DNA of 64,000 nt. Source: Planctomycetota bacterium. GTDB taxonomy: Bacteria > Planctomycetota > PUPC01 > JACPCR01. Below, piece by piece: positions 35,929 through 45,619 of the stretch. Below the pieces are notes generated by a model that was not told the DNA's origin, did no database searches, and saw only the letters and a program-made list of their open reading frames with translations. The translations under genes and the position numbers were made by a program. Position 1 is the first letter of the stretch; the number at the start of each line of letters is the position of its first letter. The stretch spans positions 1-64,000 of the forward strand of contig JACPCR010000079.1 in NCBI GenBank assembly GCA_016179685.1, written 5' to 3'.

Positions 35929-36498
35929 CTACTCGAGGCGCAGAAAAACAGGCACGGACCCGTCTTCATTGAGATCCCAGTACTTTGCTTGCACTGGAAG
36001 CAGCTTCCCCTGGTTGGTACGATACGCGAAGACCTCGTTCTCGATAGATGCGAGATCCGAAATGTTACGTTGCGCAAGCTTCGTGAAAGGAACTTCCACC
36101 ACCTTGGGATTCATGTGATGAACGTCGTTCCTGAAGCTGCACCAGATTCGGGCGAAGGCATTGGCACATTCCGAAGAAATGAGGCCTTTTCTGACGAGCA
36201 GCTTCGCCATTTCGGGGATTTTGAGCCCCTCCTCGGAAGTCAAGCTGTTACGCTCAAGAATGAAGCGGAAGATGCCCTCTGCTACGGACTGGGAGACCAT
36301 GACGGTGCTCAGGAAATACCCATCGCGGTAGAGCTTCAAGCACTCCGAGGACGCGGAGGCAAAATGATGGTTCGGAAGGATGCCTTGACGCCGAACCTCC
36401 AGGCATCGTTCTGCTCGCTGCCGGAGCGAAAGATCGAACTCCGCCCGAAGTGACTCCTCTGCTCGAACACGTCGTAACTGCTCGTGGGCATCGGACAT
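35929..36498 (-). CDS. HEPN-like protein, function unknown
   Basis: A 189-residue, mostly helical cytoplasmic protein. The helix LYRDGYFLSTVMVSQSVAEGI and the motif FRNDVHHM (Arg123 and His127/128) fit the HEPN pattern RxxxxH preceded by an asparagine, which forms the ribonuclease site in many toxins and abortive-infection proteins. GGAGG six bases before the ATG fixes the start. There is no adjacent nucleotidyltransferase partner in the same operon, though one lies about 1.5 kb upstream at 38359. It could be a solitary HEPN effector, a DUF4145-like protein or an unrelated helical bundle. The HEPN call rests on the motif and the helix pattern only. Confidence 0.55.
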   Translation of the reverse strand: MSDAHEQLRRVRAEESLRAEFDLSLRQRAERCLEVRRQGILPNHHFASASSECLKLYRDGYFLSTVMVSQSVAEGIFRFILERNSLTSEEGLKIPEMAKLLVRKGLISSECANAFARIWCSFRNDVHHMNPKVVEVPFTKLAQRNISDLASIENEVFAYRTNQGKLLPVQAKYWDLNEDGSVPVFLRLE

Positions 36499-36570
36499 TT
36501 CTTTCCTCCAATAATGCAGAGGCTATCACACGCGGGAATGAAAGAGTGCCAGACCCTTTCTGGGGGGGAT

Positions 36571-37554
36571 TCATTTGGGGTTGCGTACCAATTTCCAAAC
36601 GTCTCGCTCCATGTTGTTTCCGGCAACCATCCAGAGGGCATGGTCGTGCACGAATACGCTGGCGGCGTGCCGCGGCTTCCAGGGCGTATTCGGAATCTCC
36701 TCCCAGTGCACGCCGTCCGGAGAATGCCAGACATCGTTGCGATTGGCCTTATTGTAGCCCTCCATGACCCACAGGTGGTCATCGAAAACAGCGACCTCAT
36801 GGTACTGCCGCGGGGCCCAGGGCGCAGACTCGACATGCTGTGCCCAACTCACGCCGTCCTCGGAGCTCCAGACGTCGTTGTAATACTTCCTTTCAGGCAC
36901 CTGCGGCGTGTCGTAGGTGCCCCCGCCCAGAATCCACATCCTATCCTTGAAAACCGCGCTGCCGCCGATCATTCCCCGATGGGGCCACGCGGGCTTCCGC
37001 GGAACCATTCGCTCCCATCTCACCCCGTCGCTGCTGGCCCAAACGTCGTCATAAAAGCAAAGGTCCGCCGGGGCGAACTGCGGAAGAGTCTGGCCCCCCA
37101 TGACCCAGATTCTGTCGCGGAAGGCGACGGTGTAATGCAGCAGCCTGGGACCCCAGGGCACATCTCCATGGATGCGTTTCCAGGTCTTGCCGTCCGCGGA
37201 GGACCAGACGTCGTTCTGGTAATGCCGCTGGTTGCCGTCGCCTCCGACGATCCACATCTTCTCCCGGTGAACGGCGTAGCCCGCGGTATGGCGGCCTTCC
37301 CAGTCGAGCCGGGGATCGATAGTTTCGCTCCTGAACGTGTTCGGCTTCTCCAGGGTCCAGGTCGCCCCGTCCTCGGAACTCCACACCTCGTTATTGCAAA
37401 TCCGCGGGAAGTGCAGCTTGTCTCCTGGATTCCACCCGCCCAGAAGCCACATTTTTCCTTGGAAGACGAGGGCGCCCGCCCCGTCCCGGGGTGCATAGGC
37501 GGCCTCCTGGGTCACGTGAATCCAGCGATAGGCGGGAGTTTTCAAATCCGGCAT
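36571..37554 (-). CDS. Kelch-repeat beta-propeller protein
   Basis: A 327-residue protein made almost entirely of about six Kelch-type blades. Each contains a hydrophobic strand with a Gly-Gly or Gly-Asn pair (MWLLGGW, MWIVGGD, IWVMGGQ, MWILGGG, LWVMEGY, LWMVAGN) followed by NDVWSSxDGxxW. No signal peptide or catalytic residue is obvious, so it is probably a cytoplasmic interaction scaffold. GGGAGA lies 6 nt before the ATG. Its first 13 bp overlap the end of the upstream helical protein, so the two are probably translated together. Confidence 0.8.
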   Translation of the reverse strand: MPDLKTPAYRWIHVTQEAAYAPRDGAGALVFQGKMWLLGGWNPGDKLHFPRICNNEVWSSEDGATWTLEKPNTFRSETIDPRLDWEGRHTAGYAVHREKMWIVGGDGNQRHYQNDVWSSADGKTWKRIHGDVPWGPRLLHYTVAFRDRIWVMGGQTLPQFAPADLCFYDDVWASSDGVRWERMVPRKPAWPHRGMIGGSAVFKDRMWILGGGTYDTPQVPERKYYNDVWSSEDGVSWAQHVESAPWAPRQYHEVAVFDDHLWVMEGYNKANRNDVWHSPDGVHWEEIPNTPWKPRHAASVFVHDHALWMVAGNNMERDVWKLVRNPK

Positions 37555-37898
37555 GAGGCTCTCCCATGCTCATTCGTGCTCCATGTCCGGGCCCCTTGCC
37601 CCTCATGAGCCTGCGCACACCCGGGCCAGAAGGAGCCGAAAACCGGTGGAATTTCGCGCATCATCGCACGCAGACTCGTCCCGAGCCCCCGAAGCTCGTG
37701 CTCTAGAATGGCCTCCTCGCCTCGATACTCCAGCACGTGTTCGATCAACCGGCGGTTGGCCAGGAAACGTTCGCGATAGGGATGGCGCGGGTCCGACCAG
37801 TGCTCGATGAGCATGGCCCTGACCCGGACGTTGCGCCAGAGCATCCGGCCGTATTCGAGCCGAGCCAGGTCGTCATAATTCACGAACCGGTTGCTCAC
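37542..37898 (-). CDS. Small helical protein coupled to a nucleotidyltransferase gene
   Basis: A 118-residue protein with no family that I recognise. It is rich in Arg, Glu and Leu and predicted helical (DDLARLEYGRMLWRNVRVRAMLIEHW, RRLIEHVLEYRGEEAILEHELRGLGTSLRAMMREI), with a less ordered tail. The GTG start at 37898 overlaps the TGA of the upstream nucleotidyltransferase (GTGA) and has GGGAG 5 nt before it. Its 3' end overlaps the Kelch gene by 13 bp. In two-gene nucleotidyltransferase toxin modules the partner is often a small helical protein, so it may be an antitoxin-like partner. Confidence 0.65.
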   Translation of the reverse strand: MSNRFVNYDDLARLEYGRMLWRNVRVRAMLIEHWSDPRHPYRERFLANRRLIEHVLEYRGEEAILEHELRGLGTSLRAMMREIPPVFGSFWPGCAQAHEGQGARTWSTNEHGRASCRI

Positions 37899-38359
37899 GA
37901 TTTCTCCCTGGGCAGCAGGCCAACCCGGCGGGCCCACTCGGCATGTTGGATGTCTCGAGGCTCTCCCCGGCGGACTTTTGGCGCGAGGAGGTCAGGAGGA
38001 GAGGGAACGAGGACGGCCAGCGGCCCATAGGCTTTTCGCGAGGCCCTCGATTCCCAGCCTGCTGGCAGTTCGCCGAGCACCGCCTCCGGCATCAGGTTGA
38101 CGTGCCAACCGTGATGCCGTTCGAACTCGCTGCCGATCGTAGCATCATACGCCAGCAGCGCCACCGCCTCATCGTCCGTCACCGTGTCCACGTCCATGCT
38201 GTTCTCCGGCAAAGGCTCGTTGATCCCGAGTTCCCCGGCGTGCCACAACAGGGCACCGGACCCGATGAGCACCATTTCGGCAGGCGCCTCCATCCTGCGT
38301 CCCCACTCCTCGAGCCAGTCCTGGACCTGCCACGGGTAGCGCAGCTCTCGTAACGGCAT
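37895..38359 (-). CDS. Nucleotidyltransferase-fold protein (DUF6036 / AbiEii-like)
   Basis: A 154-residue protein with a nucleotidyltransferase core: VLIGSGALLWHAGELG corresponds to the hG(G/S) helix, and SMDVDTVTDDE to the DxD metal site. The later strands HVNLMPEAVLGELP and the acidic helix near DLLAPKVRRGEPRDIQHAEWA fit the DUF6036/AbiEii branch. This branch includes type IV toxins and DNA-binding antitoxin partners. The open frame extends far upstream without a family match, so ATG 38359 is taken. It is the first of three overlapping genes ending in the Kelch protein. The substrate and any toxicity are not shown by the sequence. Confidence 0.68.
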   Translation of the reverse strand: MPLRELRYPWQVQDWLEEWGRRMEAPAEMVLIGSGALLWHAGELGINEPLPENSMDVDTVTDDEAVALLAYDATIGSEFERHHGWHVNLMPEAVLGELPAGWESRASRKAYGPLAVLVPSPPDLLAPKVRRGEPRDIQHAEWARRVGLLPREKS

Positions 38360-38496
38360 AGGTGCCCCCCCGAGCCCTGAGGCTTGCTGGAAGAATCTTC
38401 GCAGAAAGAGGGTCTTCGTCAATGGGAATTCGCCTACCGCGAAGCGGCCCGCCCTTCGACGGTCTTCCTTTTTCTGTCGGCCCCCGGGGCCGCTGG

Positions 38497-39681
38497 TCAC
38501 TCCTCCATCCGCACGTGATACCGGTGGCTCACGGGACCGTTGTCCCTCTTTCGCAGCAACGCCCGAAGGTCCTCGCCCGCAGCCCTGCGGCGCAGCAGGC
38601 TCGCTGCTTCCGATAACGCTTTCAGCTTGTTGAAGGCCTCGTCGATCTGCGGCGGCTCGCCGTGGTGCGGCGCGAATCCACAATCGGGGTTCATCAGCAC
38701 CTGCTGGGGCGAGACAAACTTGAGCGCCCCATCGATCCGGCGCAAAATCTCGATCGGCTGGGGCACGGGCGCGAGCCGCACATCAACGCAGCCGACGCCG
38801 ATCCCGCGGTCGCTCGGATACTTGCGGAGGTCCGTGAACTTCCCCGTGCCCGCGTAGGCGAATTCGAGGTTGAGGTCCTGCACTTCGGCCTGCAAGAGAT
38901 GTCCCAGGATGGGCGTGTAGTGCCCCAGCACGTCGCTCCGGCGCTTGTAGACCGCGTGGCAGCAATGGAGCTGACGCCGCGCCCGCACCCCCTCGAAGAC
39001 GCGGTTGATGTGCGTGATCGCCAGGGCCAGCTCGTCCTCCATGTCCCCGAAGACCCCCGTATCCGCCAGCACTTTCTTCCGGCTCGAATAGTCCGGATCG
39101 CAGAAGTAAGTTACGAGCGGATCGTCGAGCTGGACCACATCGACGCCTGCCTGGACGACCGCCATGGCCTCGTGGTGGAGGATTTCGCTCAGGTGCTCGA
39201 TGAAGGACTCGCGGGTCGGGTAGGCGTCCGTGGACTTCGCCGGCGACCAGTAGCGCCGCATGATAATGTAGGGACTCGGTAGGGCGAATTTCGGCACCCG
39301 CGTCGTGTTCTTCACCAGGAACTCCGCGTCCCGGTAGAAGATCGGCTCACTCGGGTCATACCTCATCTTTCCCACGACCCCGGGGAACAGGATGCCCTCG
39401 CGCCCCACGATGATGTCCGCCTGGAAGCCGCCCACGCGGTCAGTGAACTCCTCGACGTAGTGATGCCGCCTCCATTCGCCGTCGCTGAGAATGTCGATGC
39501 CCGCCAGCTCCTGAAGCCGGATAGCGAAGATCACGTGCTCGTCCATGCGAGCCTCAAACTCCTTCGGCTTCATCCGGCCCTCCTTGCCGGCGAAGAGCAG
39601 AGCTCGCACGGACTGGGTGCGAGGCAGGCTGCCGATGACCTGCGTAGGGAACAAAGGAAGCTTTTTCAATCGATGAGGCAT
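38497..39681 (-). CDS. MetE-like cobalamin-independent methyltransferase domain protein
   Basis: A 394-residue single-barrel protein related to the C-terminal catalytic half of methionine synthase MetE and to archaeal-type core MetE. The start TQVIGSLPRT is typical. The zinc ligands are in HCCHAVY and the cysteine of NPDCGF. The GEWRRHHYVEEF segment and the VQLDDP strand are also conserved. It lacks the N-terminal MetE domain, so a small or protein-bound methyl donor is more likely than polyglutamyl methyl-THF. AGGAG lies 7 nt before the ATG. The acceptor cannot be told from the sequence. There is no met gene neighbour. Confidence 0.8.
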   Translation of the reverse strand: MPHRLKKLPLFPTQVIGSLPRTQSVRALLFAGKEGRMKPKEFEARMDEHVIFAIRLQELAGIDILSDGEWRRHHYVEEFTDRVGGFQADIIVGREGILFPGVVGKMRYDPSEPIFYRDAEFLVKNTTRVPKFALPSPYIIMRRYWSPAKSTDAYPTRESFIEHLSEILHHEAMAVVQAGVDVVQLDDPLVTYFCDPDYSSRKKVLADTGVFGDMEDELALAITHINRVFEGVRARRQLHCCHAVYKRRSDVLGHYTPILGHLLQAEVQDLNLEFAYAGTGKFTDLRKYPSDRGIGVGCVDVRLAPVPQPIEILRRIDGALKFVSPQQVLMNPDCGFAPHHGEPPQIDEAFNKLKALSEAASLLRRRAAGEDLRALLRKRDNGPVSHRYHVRMEE

Positions 39682-40008
39682 GGGAAGCTCCTAGTGATAT
39701 CCGCTGCGCCCTTCGGGCTACGCGGATTTCAGAGCCAGGGTTGGCCCGGCTTCGTCGGCCCAACCCTGGCGGGTAAGCAGCAGTCTCTAACTGAAATCCT
39801 CAACTTCGTGGCGTATCCTGGATTCTCTCGATTGAGCGCAGGTCGGGATCGGGATCGGGATCGAAAAAGTTCGTATGCCCTTGAACTGCAACTCAAACTT
39901 AGAACATATTTACATATATGGCTTGCCAAGAAATGACGATGCAATTTGCCAGCCAGGGGGACGCAGCCCGAGAGGTGAGTGGCCAGCGCCCTATCCCGCG
40001 CGCCCGCC
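39682..40008. repeat. Gap with a double-hairpin repeat and an AT-rich segment
   Basis: Positions 39699-39772 form two adjacent hairpins: ATCCGCTGCGCCC-TTC-GGGCTACGCGGAT and CCAGGGTTGGCCC ... CCAACCCTGG. An inverted copy lies at 49222-49299. An AT-rich patch (AACATATTTACATATATGG) at about 39901-39920 stands out in this GC-rich DNA and may hold a minus-strand promoter for the MetE-like gene, but I cannot place clear -10/-35 boxes. No gene is supported. Confidence 0.7.
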
Positions 40009-41205
40009 TCAAGCCGTCGCCTTCGGCGGCCAAGGGCCAATGGACGCGCCCTCGGGCCGGGGCTTCCGGGGCTGGATCGGGACGCGATCATAGGTCTCAT
40101 ACCGGATAGCGAGGTGCGGCGTCTCAATTCGCCGGTGTCCTTCATGGCGTGAGGTCATGGCCGCGTCCAGAATCCCCGAGGTCAGAAGGGTGCGTTCCAC
40201 AGGCGCCGGCGGCCGACCCGTCACGAACATCTCCTCGATATTGAGGCCGAAGTAGCTGAAGTGCGCCCAGGGGTCGCCGTAAGGCAAGTAATAGTCGAAG
40301 GCGTGGATGCTCCCCCTGGACCTCGCTGCATAACCGAAGCCTTGGGCATGGCCGTTGAGCATTACGCCCGCGCCCTTCAGCCCGTCGCTGTACTCGACCA
40401 GGAACACCGCTGGATTTTTCACATGCTGCTCCAGGTGGCCTTCTGGAATCTTGGTCATGACCGCGCAGGCCGCATCGGCCAGTTCCCGCGACCAGAGTCC
40501 CTGCCGCGCCGCCTCCCATACCGCCTCGCCCTCGAGACACTGAACCGACTGCACGCCGGTCTCGCCCCCGCGCCGCCGCTCGACCATGCACTGCAGCCCT
40601 TCGAGCATGTGGAAGCCGTAGCTCTCCAGGCCGCCGTAACCCACGGCCAGCGCCTCGTCGATCTCCACGCCCCTCTCGTACTCGAGCCAAGGCGAGCGCC
40701 AGGTATAGGGAATGGAGGAGCCGGCCATCAACGGCACCTTCAAATCTTGAGCCCTCCGGTACATCCATGCCGCGTCGGGCCAGTTGTAGGAAAGATGCTT
40801 ATCCGATAGCACGGGCACACTCCGGCGGCTCGCCGCAAAGACGCCGCAGACCTGCTCCATGAAGTGCCGCCGGGGATAGAGGTGCTGGTCCTTCTCGTTC
40901 CAGGGATAGTCTCCATGCTCCCCGATGATCAGCACCCCGTCCACGGCCAGGTCCTTTCCGCCCAGGCGCAGGGCGCTGCAAATGCTCTCGTGCATCGAAA
41001 ACCCGAATTTCTCGGACCAGGCGACGCACCGATCCTCCGGATGCCGCTGGTCCATGTAGACGCTCGCCAGCCGCACTCGGGGCGCAATGAGCCCCTCGTC
41101 CGTGGGAAATCCATACAAAAACTTGTCCAGGAGCACGTCCGCATGAGACCAGCGGTAACAGGTCGTGATAATTGCTGCAATTTTTTTCGGTTCGCCCATG
41201 GCCAT
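40009..41205 (-). CDS. Conserved hypothetical protein (no assigned function)
   Basis: A 398-residue soluble protein with mixed alpha/beta character. The N-terminus KKIAAIITTCYRWSHADVLLDKFLYGF looks like a nucleotide- or dinucleotide-binding beta-alpha unit without the glycine triplet. Distinct blocks follow: VDGVLIIGEHGDYPWNEKDQ, VPVLSDKHLSYNWPDAAWM and VPLMAGSSIPYTWRSPWLEYERG. I recall similar proteins from Planctomycetes, Acidobacteria and Verrucomicrobia, often near Gfo/Idh genes, but no function has been established to my knowledge. The start at 41205 is one codon after a GTG. The conserved H/D/E residues would suit an oxidoreductase- or isomerase-like role, but this is inference. Confidence 0.65.
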   Translation of the reverse strand: MAMGEPKKIAAIITTCYRWSHADVLLDKFLYGFPTDEGLIAPRVRLASVYMDQRHPEDRCVAWSEKFGFSMHESICSALRLGGKDLAVDGVLIIGEHGDYPWNEKDQHLYPRRHFMEQVCGVFAASRRSVPVLSDKHLSYNWPDAAWMYRRAQDLKVPLMAGSSIPYTWRSPWLEYERGVEIDEALAVGYGGLESYGFHMLEGLQCMVERRRGGETGVQSVQCLEGEAVWEAARQGLWSRELADAACAVMTKIPEGHLEQHVKNPAVFLVEYSDGLKGAGVMLNGHAQGFGYAARSRGSIHAFDYYLPYGDPWAHFSYFGLNIEEMFVTGRPPAPVERTLLTSGILDAAMTSRHEGHRRIETPHLAIRYETYDRVPIQPRKPRPEGASIGPWPPKATA

Positions 41206-41274
41206 CACCCTGTCCGGGTGCTCCGAGAAGGATTGTCACTCGTTACCCACTACAGAAGTTCCAAATTCGACAGG

Positions 41275-42381
41275 TTACGCCCGCGGATGATACTTCTGGT
41301 GGATCGTTTTCAGCCGCATCCGGTCCACTTGCGTGTAAATCTGCGTCGTGACGACTTTGGCGTGGCCGAGCAGCTCCTGGACGGAGCGGAGGTCTGCCCC
41401 GCCTTCGAGCAAGTGCGTGGCAAACGAGTGCCGCAGCGTATGCGGCGAAATTTCTTTGCGAATTCCACCGATCAGGGCATATCGCTTGACGAGGCCCAGC
41501 AGATGGCGGCGAGTCAACCCCTTCCCTCGCCGGTTCAGGAAGAACGTCCGCGGGGACTCGGGCCGGCAGAGCTTGGGCCGAACCTCCTCGGCATAGCGTT
41601 TCATCCAGGACACGGCCTGCCGCCCCAGCGGGACAAGCCTTTCTTTCGACCCCTTCCCGAAACAACGCACGAACCGAAGGTCCAGGTTCACGGTGTCGAG
41701 GGTCAACCCGGCCAGTTCCGACACTCGGGCGCCGCATGCATAAAAGGCCTCCAGGATGGCGCGATCCCGCAGGCCGAGCGGCGTGCAAGCATCCGGCGTC
41801 TCCAGCAGCGCGGTCACCTCCGCCTGGGTCAGGACCTGGGGAAGTCGGCGGGCAAGCCTGGGTGACTCGATGACGGCGGTGACATTTTCCGAGAGATGCC
41901 CCTCAGCGTGCAGGAAGCGGTAAAGGCCCTTCACGGCAGCGAGATTCCGGGCCACCGATCCAGCGGAAAGGCCAGTATCTTTGAGGTACATGTGGTAGCC
42001 TAAGAGGTGGCGCGTTGTTACGTCACGCAGGCTGCCAACCCGCTGCTGGACCAGATAGCCCTCGAATTTGCGGAGGTCCGAAGCGTAGGCCTGGAGCGTG
42101 TTTCGGGAGAGCCCGCGTTCGGCGGACAGGAAATCCAGGAAACACCGGATGGAAGCCTCTGCCGGCCCGCTCGGTGGGGGCGGTGTCGGGCGAGGAACGG
42201 GCTGGACCGCTTCACCCAAAGCCAGACGTTCCTGACCCGGGGGGACGGAGGCTCGTGAAATCACGACTGACTCCTGACCAGCCTGGCCAGCCGAAGATTT
42301 CCGTTCCATCCCTGACAAGAATGGTTCAGGCATGAAGTTGAGGGCCTCTGAGACCAATGGTCCGCCACCGACATCGCTCAT
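41275..42381 (-). CDS. xerD: Tyrosine recombinase XerC/XerD-like
   Basis: A 368-residue site-specific recombinase. All catalytic residues are present: Arg219 (CGARVSEL), Lys246 (GKGSKER), His314 and Arg317 (HTLRHSF), His340 (LLGHAKV) and the nucleophile Tyr349 (TQIYTQV). The SAM-like core-binding domain spans about 77-170. The first 75 residues are a Pro/Ser-rich extension beyond the usual 300-residue Xer length. They could be partly untranslated if a later start is used. No phage or integron genes adjoin it, so a chromosomal dimer-resolution role is likely. It is divergent from the epimerase-kinase pair across a shared palindromic promoter, and its predicted leader is very short. Confidence 0.9.
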   Translation of the reverse strand: MSDVGGGPLVSEALNFMPEPFLSGMERKSSAGQAGQESVVISRASVPPGQERLALGEAVQPVPRPTPPPPSGPAEASIRCFLDFLSAERGLSRNTLQAYASDLRKFEGYLVQQRVGSLRDVTTRHLLGYHMYLKDTGLSAGSVARNLAAVKGLYRFLHAEGHLSENVTAVIESPRLARRLPQVLTQAEVTALLETPDACTPLGLRDRAILEAFYACGARVSELAGLTLDTVNLDLRFVRCFGKGSKERLVPLGRQAVSWMKRYAEEVRPKLCRPESPRTFFLNRRGKGLTRRHLLGLVKRYALIGGIRKEISPHTLRHSFATHLLEGGADLRSVQELLGHAKVVTTQIYTQVDRMRLKTIHQKYHPRA

Positions 42382-42390
42382 TTTACAGGC

Positions 42391-42416
42391 GGGCAGTATA
42401 ATCGCTATAACTGCCC
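42391..42416. promoter_or_regulatory. Divergent promoter within a palindrome
   Basis: GGGCAGTATAATCGC followed by TATAACTGCCC is an inverted repeat with arms GGGCAGT(T)ATA. It contains TATAAT at 42397-42402 on the plus strand, placed for a start near 42409 with AAGGAG at 42432-42437 before the ATG at 42444. On the minus strand the same palindrome gives TATACT about 13 nt before the xerD ATG, implying an almost leaderless message. The overlap of palindrome and both -10 boxes suggests an operator that could control both genes. No -35 boxes are convincing. Confidence 0.6.
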
Positions 42417-42443
42417 CTGGATTTTCCTCTGAAGGAGTTAGGC

Positions 42444-43402
<959 letters not shown>

Positions 43403-43406
<4 letters not shown>

Positions 43407-45520
43407 CCCTCTCCGAGTCCACTCCATCCCACGAGATGATCGGCCGGTCCATCGGAGGATGCACCATTGTGGACCTGATTGGCCAGGGTGCGGTGGGAGA
43501 TGTTTTTCGCGCCAAGCAGCTCTCGCTGAACCGCATCGTGGCCATCAAGGTCCTCGCGCGGGAGCTCAATCGCAACGCGGCCCTGATCAAGCGATTTCAG
43601 AGGGAAGCGAGGTCCGTCGCCCAGCTCAGCCACCAGAACATCGCCGCGGTCTATGATTTCGGTTCCGCCGGCGACACCCACTACATCATCATGGAATTTG
43701 TGGACGGCCGAAGCCTCGATGGCATCGTACAGGAGGTCGGCAGGCTCGAGCCGCCCGTCGCCCTCAACTACATCACACAGGCGGCAGCCGGGATCGCCCA
43801 CGCCCAGAAGGCCAATATCCTCCACCGGGACATCAAGCCGGGCAACCTCCTCGTCTCCCGCGAGGGCGTCGTGAAGGTCGTTGACTTCGGCCTCGCCAAG
43901 TCCGAGGCGGAAACCTCCACCCCCGATCTCACCAGCCTGGGGGCCATGCTGGGCACGCCGAATTACATGAGCCCGGAACAGTGCTCGGGGGGACGCGTGA
44001 CCTCCGCCTCCGATGTCTATTGCCTGGGCGGGACCTTCTACCGGCTCGTCACCGGTCAGACCTGCTTCCCGTCCAACAATCCGGTGGCCGTGATGATCAA
44101 ACACCAGTCGGAAGAGGCTCTTCCTCCCTACCTCTTCAGGCCGGACCTCCCGGCCGGCTACTCCGAGGTCATGATGAAGATGCTCGCCAAGCGGCCCGAG
44201 GACCGCTACGCGAGCGCCGGGGAGGTGCTGTATGACCTGGAATGCCTCAAGGACGGGCGTACGCCCAAGGCCGCGGCTTCACCCTTCGGCGCGCCGCCAG
44301 TGGAAGCGGGTTTCCTCGATGATTCCCACTTCGTCCTCGGCGCCCTTCAATATAAGATGGTCACTCCGGACCAGGTCCGCACCGCTGTCCATGTCCAGGC
44401 CCAGCTTCGCGAGATCGAGGTCGAAGAAAGACTTCACGCCATCCTTCTCAAGAAGGGCTTTGTCGCACAGGAAAAGATCGATTTTCTTTACGATGCGATC
44501 CGGCGGACCCGCCGGCAGCAGATGGACCAGGCCTTCCTCGCCCTGGCTCAGGAGCGCGGCCTGATCGCCGCTGAACAGGTGCAATTCGCCCAGAAGACGC
44601 TCAGGGAACACGAGCGGGCGGGACGATCGATCGCCGCATGCCACGTCCTCATGGAGCGGGAAATGATCTCTCCCGACGAGATCGTTGCTGTCCTCCGCTC
44701 CTGCCAGGAGAGGGAAGAGGATCGCGAAGCGGCCGCGTTCCGAGACGCCACGGTTCGGCTGGGTCTCGCCAAGGCCGAAGCCCTCGATTCCCTGCTCGCC
44801 GCCGCCCGACCGAGGCGGACGCCCTCGCGCCACCAGCGCCTGGACCAGATGCTCGTCTCCGAGGGCGTGCTTTCCCGCCAAAAGATTCAAGAGATTTTCA
44901 GAGCACGCCTGCTCGGCCTCTCCGGCGGCGAGGCGGCAGCGTTGCCACTGGCGGGGCCCGCAGCAGCAGCAGCCCCACGCCACCCGGCCCCGGAATCCAC
45001 CGGCCACCCCGCCAGGCCCGAGGCGGCAGCCCCACCTCGACGCCGCGGCAGCATCCTCCCGAGTCTGACCTCCCTCAAGATGGAGAAGGGTGGCAACTGC
45101 CCCTTCTGCTCCAAGCCCATCCCTATCGCCAGCCTCTTCTGCCCGTTCTGCATGCACAAACTGCCCCGGCCCGCCGGCAGCCCGACCCCGGCCGCCCGGC
45201 CCGGCCAAGCCCAGACCACACCGACCGCACCGCCGCCGGGTCAGAAGCCACCGCCTGTTCCCGCTCACCCGGCAGCTTACGTGGCTCGCCTCGCCTCCGG
45301 TGAGGCCAGCCCACCTCTCAGCGGCGAAGTCGTTGCCCGCTTGGCCTCCGAAGGGAAAATCACACGGGAAACCCCGCTCCAGACCCCATTTTCCGAAGGC
45401 CGGTGGGTTCGCGCTGGCAGTATTCAAAAACTCGCCCGCTACTTCGGTTTCTGCCACGCCTGCCAGAAACCCGTTGCACCCGACCAGAGGAAGTGCCCGC
45501 ATTGCCAGGCGGATTTCTAG
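43403..45520 (+). CDS. Ser/Thr protein kinase with C-terminal zinc ribbons
   Basis: A 705-residue Hanks-type kinase. The kinase domain, about 18-285, has the glycine loop GQGAVGDVF, the ATP lysine in AIKVL, catalytic loop [14 protein letters not shown] in VVDFGLAK and the activation-segment end [10 protein letters not shown]. Residues about 300-520 are helical and charged, possibly coiled coil. A Pro/Ala-rich stretch and a first four-cysteine ribbon (CPFC near 566, CPFC near 580) follow. A GYF_2-like small domain lies near 625-680. A second ribbon (CHAC ... CPHC) ends the chain. No transmembrane helix is seen, so it should be cytoplasmic. It is translationally coupled to the UXS-like gene. 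The target is unknown. Confidence 0.9.
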
Positions 45521-45567
45521 TACGTCGGAACGGGATTCCCCTAGCACCTCCCGTTCCGGCGTACTAG
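45517..45567. repeat. Stop-codon hairpin after the kinase gene
   Basis: Arms 45517-45535 and 45549-45567 pair over 19 bp with one mismatch. The left arm begins CTAG and contains the TAG stop codon of the kinase gene. The 13-nt apex TTCCCCTAGCACC resembles that of the hairpin at 1593. No U-tract follows. It marks the left edge of the lower-GC restriction-modification gene. Confidence 0.88.
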
Positions 45568-45568
45568 G

Positions 45569-45619
45569 ATTGAGATTCCATGACTGTGAAGCCCAAACAT
45601 TGAAATTCCGAGACTGTTA
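45569..45619 (+). promoter_or_regulatory. Two 21-bp direct repeats abutting the start of the restriction-modification gene
   Basis: ATTGAGATTCCATGACTGTGA (45569-45589) recurs as ATTGAAATTCCGAGACTGTTA (45599-45619) with 17 of 21 positions equal and a 30-bp period. The second copy overlaps the first base of the ATG at 45619. A repeat spaced by about three helical turns next to a restriction-modification gene could be a protein-binding operator. It could also be an insertion scar. No C-protein gene is seen nearby. Confidence 0.5.

Noticed and set aside
41275..42381. Xer-like recombinase as an integron or phage integrase
   Set aside because: No attI/attC sites, gene cassettes, tRNA att site or phage genes nearby; the sequence resembles chromosomal XerC/XerD.
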